64,000 nt of DNA from Megascapheus bottae (taxonomy: Eukaryota > Chordata > Mammalia > Rodentia > Geomyidae): assembly GCA_024803745.1 (NCBI GenBank), contig JANJXV010000013.1, positions 58,528,602-58,592,601 on the forward strand, read 5' to 3'. The stretch's first letter is position 1, and every line of letters starts with the position of its first letter. The position numbers were made by a program, and so were the translations under genes. The notes beneath the pieces were generated by a model. The model had not been told where the DNA came from, ran no database searches, and worked only from the letters and a program-made list of their open reading frames with translations. This document shows positions 25,189-40,951 of the stretch, one piece after another.

Positions 25189-26777
25189 GCAGTTCTGTGC
25201 AAGCTCCAGGCTGACACAGCCTGTCCTCTCAGTGCCGCAGCCCTTCCCTTCTCTAGCCTGCAACCCCAAGACCCTCCCCTACTTGTCCAGCACCCCACCT
25301 TTCCCTGCACATGCTCACCATAGTCACCTTTTCTCATCTCAGCCCTTCTGCTGGATTTGGCTGAGTCCATAAACCTCATGGAGAAGGAGGGGCCTACTTT
25401 GTGCTTGGCTTTCTCTGGCTTCTGCATAGCTCACTTCTTACCACCCTTTTCTCTGTGGCTTTGTTATTACCCTGAAACCCTGGGCTGGTAAAGTTTGTGT
25501 CACTTCCATGGGCATCCCTTTGCACCCTCACCTCTGGATGTCTTTGTGCACCAGAGTTTTGGCTTAGTCCTCTGTCTGTCATCAAATAACAGCAGCAGTT
25601 GCCTGTGTCACCTCCTCACTGGTCCCTGCAGGCACTTGGGCACATCATGGTTCAGCTCTGCTTCCCTGTCTTTCTGGGCATTGTACTGCTCATTTTCTGA
25701 GGACATGGCTAAGCTGTGAGACATAAACCAGATTCTGGGAGTCTTGCATTGCACACACAAGATGGGCTATTGACCAGCACTTTGGGATGAGTTCCTCTGC
25801 AGTGGTAATTGTGTCATCTCTTATAGACTCTGTGGCTATGTTCCCCTTGGATATCCATCGCTGCTTCTCACTTTTCTGTCCCCACAGCTATTTGTAGTCC
25901 TCTAGCAATTCTGTTCCTTATTCTGTGTCAGTCTTCTGTTGTATGACTGCTGTGAAGGGGATGGTAGCCTCATGGCCACTGGATCAGGCCAAAAATGTAA
26001 GCCTCCAGCTTGTTTCTATGCACCTGGCACCTTACCCACGGGATAAGTGGGATTCCAATTTGGTTCCTGCCACACCAGCAAACCAAAAAAAAAAAAAAAA
26101 AAAGATCTTAGAGAGGCTCAGTATGAGAGGCTATGTTGACAAATTGCCAGGCTGCATCCCATAGTTCAAAGTTCAAGAACTTATCAGCAATAAAAACTTG
26201 AATAAACAGCTTTATGAAGAAGGAATTGACATACTCTGTCTTCGTTTCTTGTATGAGGTGCCTGCATGAGATGCCTGTATGAGATGCCCACACAGCTTTG
26301 AATACATCGTCTCCCCACAACAAACACTTATGGATGGTCCAGATTCAAGTGGGTGAGGGAAACAGATCAGGACTCTCAGAGAAAGCCACAGTGTAGGCAC
26401 AAGCACCGGTGAAGCAGAGGTCTGGGCCCCCCCTGTTCTCCTATGCAGGGCCCTGAGAAAGCCAGAATGGGACCTCCTATGTGCTAGCACTGACAATCCA
26501 TGGTGGGGGTGGCTCCTTTTAGGAAAATTTGTCACTTTCCCAAGACAAACCCTTAAGAATGGAATTTGTGATTTGTCTCATAATTTAGACACAGCAAGAA
26601 ACAGGATTAGTAAATGGGAATACAGTTTTGAAAAAATAATTTGTTAAACTTGCCCAAATAAGCATGCTGTGCTTTGCAGAGCAGTCCAGCAGTGGCCAAA
26701 TTGGTAGAGGATGCTTCCCATCCATGGCTCAGCTGACCTCCTGTGGGGACCTCTTATGTGGAACTGGTGGGGCGGGA

Positions 26778-32331
<5,554 letters not shown>

Positions 32332-33129
32332 GGCTAGTCTCAGGAGCTGCTTAGAGGACCCTGGGCTTTTATGTATTCGCTGGCGGCAGCTTGCCTTAGG
32401 GGCTGGGCTTGACCTGTCCATCAAGACCTGTCAGGCAAGCTGGGCAGGCATGACCAGGCTTTTGCCAAAGGAGTTACAGTGAATGGAGTTAATTGAATCA
32501 GGATAAACCCAGGGGTTGGAGCCTCTGGGCTTGGTGGTGAGTAGGGTGGAGGGGCCAGGACCAAAGTCTCTGCAGCCCTGAGACTGCAGTGATGGTTTTG
32601 TGGTGGACCTTTCTTTGCTTACTGTGTTGTATGGCCCTGAGCTCCATTTGGGGAAGGTCTGGGGTGGAGCCTTCCCAGCAGGATGGAATGTCAGTCTGGA
32701 GGGGAACCTGAGCATATGGAGGGGCAGGGTTTCCTAGAACGAGGACCTAGGACCACAGGAGGCCTGAAGTAGGTGACCGCATCCAGAGAGACCCCGAGAG
32801 ACTTTGAAGAGGCAACCAGTGGGGCCTAGTCACAACAGCAAGGAATTCAATCTTGTTCTGATAACATACATAGCTTACCACCGTGGCCTAGTCTTTCTCC
32901 TGTCCTTTGCTGCCCTCTGGTGGCTGATGGCTCCTTCGAAAGCCAGTCCTGTCTCCTACAGAAGTGCTAGTTCTACACTGCCCATCCCTGCATAGCTTTC
33001 CTTCCACATTCAGCTCCACATACTCCCACTGTTAGGGAACCCTGCCATACCCACATTCTCAGGCCTCTTGCTGCATGGCTCTTCGCATTCTACCCCTCTC
33101 TTTCCTCCAGTTGGCTCTGAGTTTCTCCT
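32332..33129. other. SCGB1C1 upstream region
   Basis: Unique sequence holding the SCGB1C1 promoter and, at 32910-32923, one isolated exact CTCF core match. No coding exon is recognised. Confidence 0.6.
32910..32923 (-). promoter_or_regulatory. Isolated CTCF core motif
   Basis: The plus strand reads ctgccctctggtgg. Its complement CCACCAGAGGGCAG fits the 14-bp CTCF core (CCASYAGRKGGCRS) at every position. Binding is inferred. Confidence 0.6.
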
Positions 33130-33345
33130 GGCCAGATATGGCTTGAAGTCTGGGCCTGGGCTCTGTCCCTAAGCTCTTCAGCTCAAGGCTAGTGCTTTGA
33201 GCCACAGTGCCACTTCTGGTTCTGGTGGTTAATTGGAGATAAAAGTCTCATGAACTTTCATGCATGGACTGGCTTTGAGTCATGGTCCTCAGATCTCAGC
33301 CTCCTGAGTAGCTAGGATTACAGGTGTGAGCCACCGGCATCCAGC
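33130..33345 (-). repeat. Type B SINE, reverse
   Basis: It ends in gtgagccaccggcatccagc. Part of its right monomer is deleted. Confidence 0.8.
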
Positions 33346-33729
33346 CTAGTTCTGTTCATGATGCTAGTGTTTTATACTCACTTAGACTTCTGCTTTGATA
33401 GCATAAAATTAATTCCATAGATAATTTTATACAGCATTCTATAAAACGAAGAAGATATATGTAATGAAGTTATCTACAGCAAAATTCCATGGGTGAGGTA
33501 TAGTCAGGGAAGAGCTGGTTTATCCACCTTGCAGTGGAGCCTGCCTTGGTAGGTCTGTAAGTGCTGGCCCAAGTCTAGACTGATGGTGTAGTAACCCCCA
33601 AGGCTGGGCTCAGGCATCTGTGGTTCTGAAACTTCCTGATAGGTGGAGTGGCTCCATTGGAGATTTTTCTGGCCCAATATCTACACTTTCCTTTGCCCTC
33701 TATAGGTCACCCTTTTGGCACCCCCCCCC

Positions 33730-33926
33730 CTATTGATTTTTGCCAGTTCCCAGCTTGAGCTTAGGGCCTGAACACTGTCCTTGAGCTTTCTCAAGGCTAG
33801 AGTTCTACCACTTGAGCCATAATACCACTTCCAGCTTTTTTTTCTATGTATGTGGTACAGAGGAATCAAACCTCGGTCTTCATGAGTTCTGAGCAAGCAC
33901 TGTACTGTTAGGCCAAACTCCTGGCC
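33730..33926 (-). repeat. Type A SINE, reverse
   Basis: It begins after a poly-C run (33721-33730) and ends at ggccaaactcctggcc. Confidence 0.8.
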
Positions 33927-33979
33927 CCTTGGCATCCCTTGGTGGCATCCAGTTTGCCATTTTTCCTTTTCTCCAATCC

Positions 33980-34300
33980 CACTACTCAGCTATCTGCTGG
34001 CCACCCACAGCACACGGATGGGTACCCTAGCATGCACACTCCTGGTGGCTGCTGTGTGGGCCATGAGCCTGACCAACACCTGTGTGAACACTGGCCCCAG
34101 GATGTGCCTGCCATTCTGTGGCTCCAGTGTGGTTGAGCACCTCTTCTGTGAGATCCTCCACTCCTGAAACTTTGTGCTCCCACAGGCCTCAGTGAGGTCA
34201 TGGCCTTTGCTGCAGGTGTGATCTTGGAAAAGTACTCTGCGACAGTGGTCTCTTACAGCTTCATTGTTGCTAGAGCATCCTGCATATCCTAGTACTAATA
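33980..34300 (+). pseudogene. Olfactory receptor pseudogene fragment (OR13A-like)
   Basis: The plus strand keeps the TM4 to TM5 part of an odorant receptor. It reads SHYSAI (remnant of the PLHYSAI region), then, after a frame change, MGTLACTLLVAAVWAMSL, the ECL2 signature MCLPFCGSSVVEHLFCEI, a TGA stop (34165-34167), and after another frame change a TM5-like stretch VMAFAAGVIL...VVSYSFI. No start or intact seven-helix frame exists, so it is dead. Assignment to OR13A rests on the SLTN and FCG-NV-HFFCEI style and on my recollection that an OR13A cluster lies here in mouse. Confidence 0.75.
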
Positions 34301-34369
34301 CTTGTATGTTATAACACATGTGTGGAGCTTGCTTTCTTTCATTCTTTCTTCCTTTCTCTCTCTCTCATT

Positions 34370-34610
34370 TTTTTTTTTTGTGTGTCAGTCATGGGGCTTG
34401 AACCCTGGGCCTGGGTGCTGTCCCTGAGCTCTTCAGCTCAAGGCTATAGTTCTACCACTTGAGCCGCAGCACCACTTCTGGTTTTCTGGTGGTTAATTGG
34501 AGATAAGCATCTCATGGACTTTAGTACCTGGACTGGCTTTGAGCTGCGATCCTCAGATCTCAGCCTCCCAAGTAACTAGGAATATAGGTGTGTGGCACTG
34601 GCACCAGGCT
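34370..34610 (-). repeat. Type B SINE, reverse
   Basis: Full-length, poly-T followed by gtcagtcatggggcttgaac, ending at cactggcaccaggc. Confidence 0.85.
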
Positions 34611-34875
34611 TGGACATGTGTTTGAGTCTATGGTTGTTGTGAAAGTTTAGTATGTACTACCAACAGCCAGTTTCCTATATATAGTAAGCTGTACTTTAAT
34701 TTCAGTCCACAGGAATCAAATTGTTCCATAGCTCTATTGATAGTTTGTCTACTTGATATGCTTTTAATTTAAATTCCCCTAACTACTAAAGATGTAGAGC
34801 ATGTTTCATATTTCCTGAACATTTAGAAATTTTGGAAATTTCCTATGTGAGGTGGATATTAGTTTCTTTTTCTTT

Positions 34876-35313
34876 TCTTTTTTTTTTTTTGTGGGTCATG
34901 GGGCTTGTACTCTGGGCCTAGGCGCTGCCCTTGAGCTCTTCAGGTCAAGGCTACTGCCCTACCCCTTGATCCCGAGCCACACTTCCCATTTTCTAGTTGT
35001 TAATTGGAGATAAGAGTCTTGGGGCCGGGAGTTTGGCCTAGTAGTAGAGTGCTTGCCTAGCATGCACAAAGACCCAGGTTCAATTCCTCAGTACCACATA
35101 CATAGAAAAAAGCTGGAAGTGCTGAGGCTCCAGTGGTAGAGCTGAAGCCTTGAGAAAAGAACAAGAACATTGCTCAGGCCCTAAGATCAAGCCCAGGACA
35201 GGCAAAAAAAAAAAAAAGAGTCTCCTGATCTTTAGTACCCAGGCTGGCTTTGAACCTCAAATCTTAGCCTCCTGAGTAACTAGGGTTACAGGTGTGAGCC
35301 ACTGCGCCTGGCT
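34876..35313 (-). repeat. Reverse type B SINE split by forward type A (35020-35215) with 8-bp target duplication
   Basis: The type B sequence is interrupted inside gataagagtct. The inserted type A element is flanked by aagagtct at 35012-35019 and 35216-35223. Type B resumes with cctgatctttagtaccc. Confidence 0.9.
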
Positions 35314-35382
35314 GGATATTAGTTTCTTGACATCCTTTGTGATGGATTATTCATCTTTTCCTATTAAAAGTATCCAATTAGG

Positions 35383-35577
35383 GGGGCAAGAGAGTAACCT
35401 AGTGATAGAATGCTCACCTAGCATGCATGATGCCTTGGGTTTGATTCCTCAGTACCACATACACAGAAAAAAGTCAGAAGTGACCGTGGCTCAAGTGGCA
35501 GAGAACTAGCCTTGAGCAAAACATGTCCAAGGACAGTGAGTGCCCAGGCCCTGAATTCAAGCCTCAAAACTGGTTAA
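35383..35577 (+). repeat. Type A SINE
   Basis: Diverged full-length copy, from gggggcaagagagtaacc to caaaactggttaaaaag. Confidence 0.8.
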
Positions 35578-35726
35578 AAAGAAAGTATCCAGTTAGCCAG
35601 TCACTGGTGGCTCATACCTAGCTACTCCTTAGATGTGGCATTGACTAGTATCTAGAAAGGGCACAACAGGGTTCCCTTACCACAGAGACACCTAACTGAC
35701 CCACAACTTGCATTATTTCATTACCC

Positions 35727-35952
35727 TTCCTTTCTTCCTTCCTTCCTTCCTTCCTTCCTTCCTTCCTTCCTTCCTTCCTTCCTTCTTTCCTTCCTTCCTT
35801 CTTCGTTCTTTCCTTCCTGGGGCTTGAACTCAGATTAACTGGAGTTAAGGCTCTCACAGACTTTCCTGCCCAGGCTGGTTTTAAACCAAGATCCTCAGAT
35901 GTTAGCGTCTTGAATGGCTAGGATTACAGTCATTAGCCACCAGTGCACGGCT
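35727..35952. repeat. (CTTC)n microsatellite joined to a truncated reverse type B SINE
   Basis: About 20 CTTC units (35727-35816) run into ggggcttgaactcagatt and the 7SL-like half of a reverse type B copy (to 35952). The microsatellite occupies the place of the SINE's poly-T. Confidence 0.85.
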
Positions 35953-36245
35953 CCAATATCTATTTTTGTTGATTCTCTGTATACTGGTTTCTTTCTTTTT
36001 TTAATTAAAGAATTTATTAATATTGATTTTTACATCATATTTCAAATGACGTGTTTAGCAAACAAGTATTCAAGAAGGGAATCTCTGTATACAATCACAG
36101 GCTCTTAATTTTTAGAACATAAAATTAGGCTAAGAGTTTGTATATCATAGTTATTAATCAATGTGAGACATAAGTTTTTATGTCTATGTAGTTGTGTTTA
36201 TATTTCCCATATCTGTATACTGTTTTTATTATTAAGATGTCAGTT

Positions 36246-36714
36246 TTGGGCTGGGAGCATAGCTTAGTGGTAGAATGCTCATCTAGCATGCATGAAACCC
36301 TGGGGTTTGATTCCTCCATACTACATACACAGAAAAAACTGAAAGTAGTGCTGTGGCTCAAGTGGCAGAGCACTATCTTTGAGTGGAAGTGTCCAAGAAC
36401 AGTGCCCAGGCTCTAAGTTCAAGCCCTAGGACTGGCAAAAAAATGATGTCAATTTTTCTTTATAACTTTTTTTTGGTTGGTTGTATGTAGGACTTGAACT
36501 CTGGGCCTGGGCATTGTCCCCGAGCTCTTCAGCTCAAGGCTACCACCCTATCCTTTGAGCCACAGCACCACTTCCAGTTTTTGCTTAATTGAAGATGAGT
36601 CTCATGGACTTTAGTGCCCAGACTGGCTTTGAACCACAATCGTTAGATATTGGTTTAGATCTTTAGATGATCTGAGAAGGTAGGATTATAAGCATGAGCC
36701 ACTGCACCAGGCAA
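36246..36714. repeat. Forward type A (36246-36440) and reverse type B (36475-36714) SINEs
   Basis: The type A copy runs from gggctgggagcatagcttag to ggactggcaaaaaaa. The type B copy is diverged and lacks part of its head. A further 40-bp type A end fragment lies at about 36860-36902. Confidence 0.8.
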
Positions 36715-37246
36715 TATAACTTTCTTTTATACATTTTTTCCAACTTAAGATTGATGATTTTCTAATTAATTTTTTGAATGTTTTATTTTACTGATTATTT
36801 TAGATTATATGTTTCCTTTTAAGACTGGCTCAAAAATCATCAGAACAATTTGCAAATGTAAATGCTTGGCAAGTGCTCTGCCACTAAGCCAAGTTACAGC
36901 CTGAAACCTTTACTTTCTACCGGCTTTACTGTGGTATATTCAACAAAAACATACCACATCTATTTAAAGTACTTAATGTATATTTTGACATGAGTGAACA
37001 CCCTTCAATCCACCAAGACAGTCAACACGAACACATTCTTTACCCTAGAGTTTATTCACAACCCTTCACAGATCCTCCTTTCTGCTATTTAACATTATCT
37101 TTTAATTAATAAACTTGGCTTTGTTGAGCAAAAGAAAATAATAGATACAAAAAGTGCATTAAAATATGATACAGGTCAATGAAATTTCACAAAAGGAGCC
37201 TCTATGTTACTACCACAAGTCCTAGAAAAATCTTTTCTGCCCTTTT

Positions 37247-37485
37247 CTTTTTTTTTTTTTTGTCAGTCATGGGGCTTGAACTCTGGGCCTGGAAGTTGTC
37301 CCTGATCTCCTCAGCTTAAGCTACTTCCCTACCCCTTGAGCCACAGCACCACTTCCAGTTTTCTGGTGGTTAATTGGAGATAATAGTCTCACAGACTTTG
37401 GACTTTTAGGGCCTGGGCTGGCTTTAAACTGTGATTTCAGCCTCCTAAGTAGCTAGGATTACAGGTGTGAGCCACTGTGCCAGCT
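37247..37485 (-). repeat. Type B SINE, reverse
   Basis: Poly-T/gtcagtcatggggcttg to gtgagccactgtgcc. Confidence 0.85.
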
Positions 37486-37559
37486 TTCTGCCCTTTTTTC
37501 TCCCATCATCATTTATCCTACATCTCCACTGTTTTTTTCTATGCCAGTCAATACCATGA

Positions 37560-37958
37560 GAACTTCTCCCCCCATCCCAGTTATGGGCCTTGAACTTAGG
37601 GCCTGAGCAAGGCTTGAGCTCTATCACTTGAGCCACAAGCACCATTTCTGGCTTTTTCTATGTATGTGGTAGTGAGGAATCAAATCTGGGTCTTCGTGAA
37701 TTCTAGGCAAGCACTCTGCCACTAGGCCAAACTCCTGGGCCCATGAGAACTTCTTTTTTATTTTATTTTTTTGCCAGTCCTGGGCTTGAGCTCAGGGCCT
37801 GAGCACTGTCCTTGGACTTTCTCAAGGCTAGAGCTCTACCACTTGAGCCTCAGTACCACTTGGGCTTTTTTCTATGTATGTGGTACTGAGGAATTGAACC
37901 CAGGTCTTCATGCATGCTAGGCAAGCACTTTAACCACTAGGCCAAACTCCCGGCCCGA
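37560..37958 (-). repeat. Two reverse type A SINEs in tandem
   Basis: Copies lie at about 37560-37741 (lacking its poly-T) and 37753-37958. The second is the more intact. Confidence 0.85.
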
Positions 37959-38089
37959 GAATTTCTTGTAAAATGTTTTGATGCTGTTCCACCAGTGGAA
38001 CTGCTGATTTACAGAGTAAGCTTAATTAGATACTGACAAACTATTTTTGGCTTATTGTGTTTAACATCATGCTCTCCAATTCCATATAT

Positions 38090-38485
38090 TTTTTTTCTGG
38101 CAAATGACAGGATTTCATTCATCTTGATGGCTGAATAATACTTCATAGCATGTACATGTGTATATGTGCACACATGTACATATATACACCCTAACTCTAC
38201 AGTCTCATTTTCCTTATCTGCCCATTGATAGTCACTTAAACTGATTCCATAACTTGGGTGTTATAACCAGTGCCACAATAAGCACATGTGTGCAGGTATC
38301 TCTATTGCATTTTGCCTTTGATTCCCTTAGGCATATACCTAGGAGTGGTATTGCTGGATTATGTAGTTCAACTTTTACCTTTTGGAAAAACCTCTATACT
38401 GTTTCCCATAAAGGATGGACTAATTTATATTCTTACAAACAGTATGTAAAGATTATAGAAGAGAAATTTATAATTCCAATGTAGT
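38090..38485 (-). mobile_element. L1 LINE 3' fragment (ORF2 end), reverse
   Basis: Segments such as atggctgaataatacttcat, cccattgatagtcacttaaa, ggagtggtattgctggat and aacctctatactgtttccca match, as the reverse complement, the well-known end of mammalian L1 ORF2. The copy is 5'-truncated and no reading frame survives. Confidence 0.8.
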
Positions 38486-38510
38486 TTCATGTGAATTTAT
38501 CAAATTTTTT

Positions 38511-38668
38511 TTTATGTAATCCTATCTACTCAGGAAGCTGAGGTCTGAGAATTGCAATTGGAAGCCAGCAGCTAACTTCTAAAAATCCAGAAACAGAGCT
38601 GTGTTTCAGGTAGTACAGTGCCAGCCCTAGGCAAATACACTAAGGGACAGTGTACAGTGTCCAGGGCC
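38511..38668 (+). repeat. Old type B SINE fragment
   Basis: Keeps taatcctatctactcaggaa and a degraded right monomer. The 5' part is missing. Confidence 0.6.
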
Positions 38669-39039
38669 CTCTTTGTTTAATAAACTTCAGAATCCTAAGC
38701 ATTGTAATTTTGGGCCCTGTACTTTGGTATCTATACATGGAGATGATTTTCAAATATGGACCTGTACTTTCATTTAGCCACCCTGTGATTTATCTGCATT
38801 TTTATATCTAAAGTATATAAAATAGTTTAAACTATTATATAAAAATATGATCCACCTTGTTACACTGCCAAGAACTCCCAGTATGATGAATAGTATTTGA
38901 GTATAGGATAGCCATGAAGTATTGCTAACACAAAATGCTTTAATTATATCACTAGTAAGTAAATAAAAAAGTTAACATTTATTTTCTATCTCTAATTTTT
39001 GAGAGTTTTGCAAGAATAAATGCTGAATTCTATCAAGCG

Positions 39040-39314
39040 CTTTTTTTTTCTTTGTGCATGGTAGGCAAGCACTTTAACACTAGGCCAAACTCCCAGCCCC
39101 AACTTTTTTCTTTCCCTTTTTTTTTTTTGGCCAGTCCTGGGCTTGAGCTCAGGGCCTGAGCACTGTCTTTGGACTTTCTCAAGGCTAGAGCTCTACCACT
39201 TGAGTCTCAGCACCACTTCTGGCTTTTTTCTATGTATGTGGTACCGAGGAATCGAACCTGGGTCTTCGTGCATGCTAGGCAAGCACTCTACCACTAGGCC
39301 AAACGCCCGGCTAT
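39040..39314 (-). repeat. Type A fragment (39040-39100) and full reverse type A (39117-39314)
   Basis: The first has only the tRNA-like end (ggcaagcactttaacac...). The second is full-length and close to the apparent consensus. Confidence 0.85.
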
Positions 39315-39949
39315 CAAGGGCTTTTAATTTACCAATAAAACTATTCTTTTTTTGTAGCAAACTCATGGAAGTTACAAAGTTCCTAGTGTTTAGGAGCTTG
39401 GCTAAACGTGTTTTTACATGTGGTATTTTATTGCCATATAGTTCAGTTTGTTAACATCAATTTTATATGAAAGTCATTTTGATAGTCTATCATCCACAGG
39501 TATGATTAACCTCATTTCCCTGTCAAAGGAACTAAAGACTTTTAAGGTTTGTTGTTGAAGATCCTGGACAGATTGTATACATTGCCACATAACTCCATTC
39601 TTCCATAGAGAAAGTGCTTCCCAGTCTGGGAGCCTTTTTGAAACCTCTTTCCTTACTCTGTGGTGTCACTGACCTATCTAGTATGTTAAAGAGAAGGAAT
39701 CTCTGTTTTCTTATGTGTTAAATAGAGGGGATCTCTGCTTTCCTGTATCTGGACCAAGGAGCTGAGGACTATATGACTCCCAGCACTGGTCTTCATTGGG
39801 GGGGTGGGTGCAGTAAGTCCTAGTAACTGACCTGTACAATGAACATTTATAACAGTATGTTCCTGAACAGTGAGTGTTTTGGTTATATATTTTGTGTCCA
39901 TGATAACACAGAGTAGATAAATCACATTACTCTGTTCCTTCTTTCCTGT

Positions 39950-40625
39950 CCTGGTCCTGGGGCTTGAACCTAGGGCCTGGCCTTGTGCTCAAGGCTAGCA
40001 TTCTATCACTTGAGACACAGCTTCACTTCTCTAGTTTCTTAAAAATTTTTTTAGCCAGTCCTGGGGCATGAACTCAGGGCCTGAGCACTGTCCTCGGGCT
40101 TTCTCAAGGCTAGAGCTCTACCACTTGAGCCACAGTACCACTTCCAGCTTCTCTGTATATGTGGCACCAAGGAATTGAACATAGGTCTTCATGCATGCTA
40201 GGCAAGCACTCTACTACTATGCCAAACTCCCAGCCTCACTTCTAATTTCTTGGTGGCTAGTCTGAGATAAGAGTCTCAAAAACATTCATGCTTGGATTGG
40301 CTTTGAACCATAATCCTCAGATCTCAGCTACCTTGATGGTAGGGGATTATAGGTGTGAGCCATTGGCATCCAGCCATATTACTTTTCCTTTTTATTTTGG
40401 GTTGGTTGTAGGGAAAGAACTCAGGGACTGGTCTTTGTCCCTGAGCTCTTTTGCCAATGGAGTGCATTTTACCTCTTTGAGTCATAGCTCCATTTCTGGT
40501 TTCTGAGGAGTTATTTGGAGATAAGAGTCTTTATGGGGACTTTTCTGCCTTTGCTAGCTTCGAATTGTGATCCTTAGATCTCAGACTTCTGAGTAGCTAG
40601 GATTACAGGTGTGAGCCACCGCTTT
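39950..40625 (-). repeat. Reverse type B SINEs; the first is split by a reverse type A (40045-40237)
   Basis: The first type B covers 39950-40378, broken at 'ttcacttct' with similar sequence on both sides of the type A insert. A second diverged type B lies at about 40385-40625. Confidence 0.75.
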
Positions 40626-40951
40626 TTAGCATATTTCTTTTTCTTACTGAGAGTGACTATATAGTATGGAACTGGCTAGCCTTATCTTCAGTTTTGTTTT
40701 TTTGTTTTTTGTTTTTGTGAGCATTTGACTAATCTAGGTCCATGAAGGAATTAAAGTATCACAGTGTGGGTTTTAGATATTCTCAGCCTTTTGAGAAGGT
40801 CCATATTTGCATCCTCCTGCCTGGGGCCCCCACTGCCTCCCCTCCACCTAACACAGACTTAGCAGAGATAGGTTGTACCAAAATTTATTTTGTATTTTAT
40901 GTTTCCCCAAGATAAAGTTGTGCCTTCATGGGATCATGGTTTAGGAAGGTA

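Larger units (their letters stand above)
23632..26777. other. BET1L 3' UTR and BET1L/ODF3 tail-to-tail interval
   Basis: Likely BET1L 3' UTR followed by intergenic DNA. Plus-strand AATAAA hexamers at 26189-26194 and 26201-26206 are possible ends but far from the stop. A (TCCTG)n run lies near 23910. SINEs and a tetranucleotide repeat are listed separately. No other gene is seen. Confidence 0.6.
34301..40951. other. Repeat-dense gene desert between OR pseudogene and SYCE1
   Basis: About 6.6 kb in which I find no exon. Type A and B SINEs, a CTTC microsatellite and L1 remnants make up most of it. The remainder is AT-rich, unassigned sequence. An old LINE-like piece may cover 36905-37090. The synteny breakpoint relative to human 10q/11p must lie here. 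Confidence 0.65.

Noticed and set aside
35645..35857. Open frame of KEGR repeats
   Set aside because: It is the reverse translation of the (CTTC)n microsatellite.
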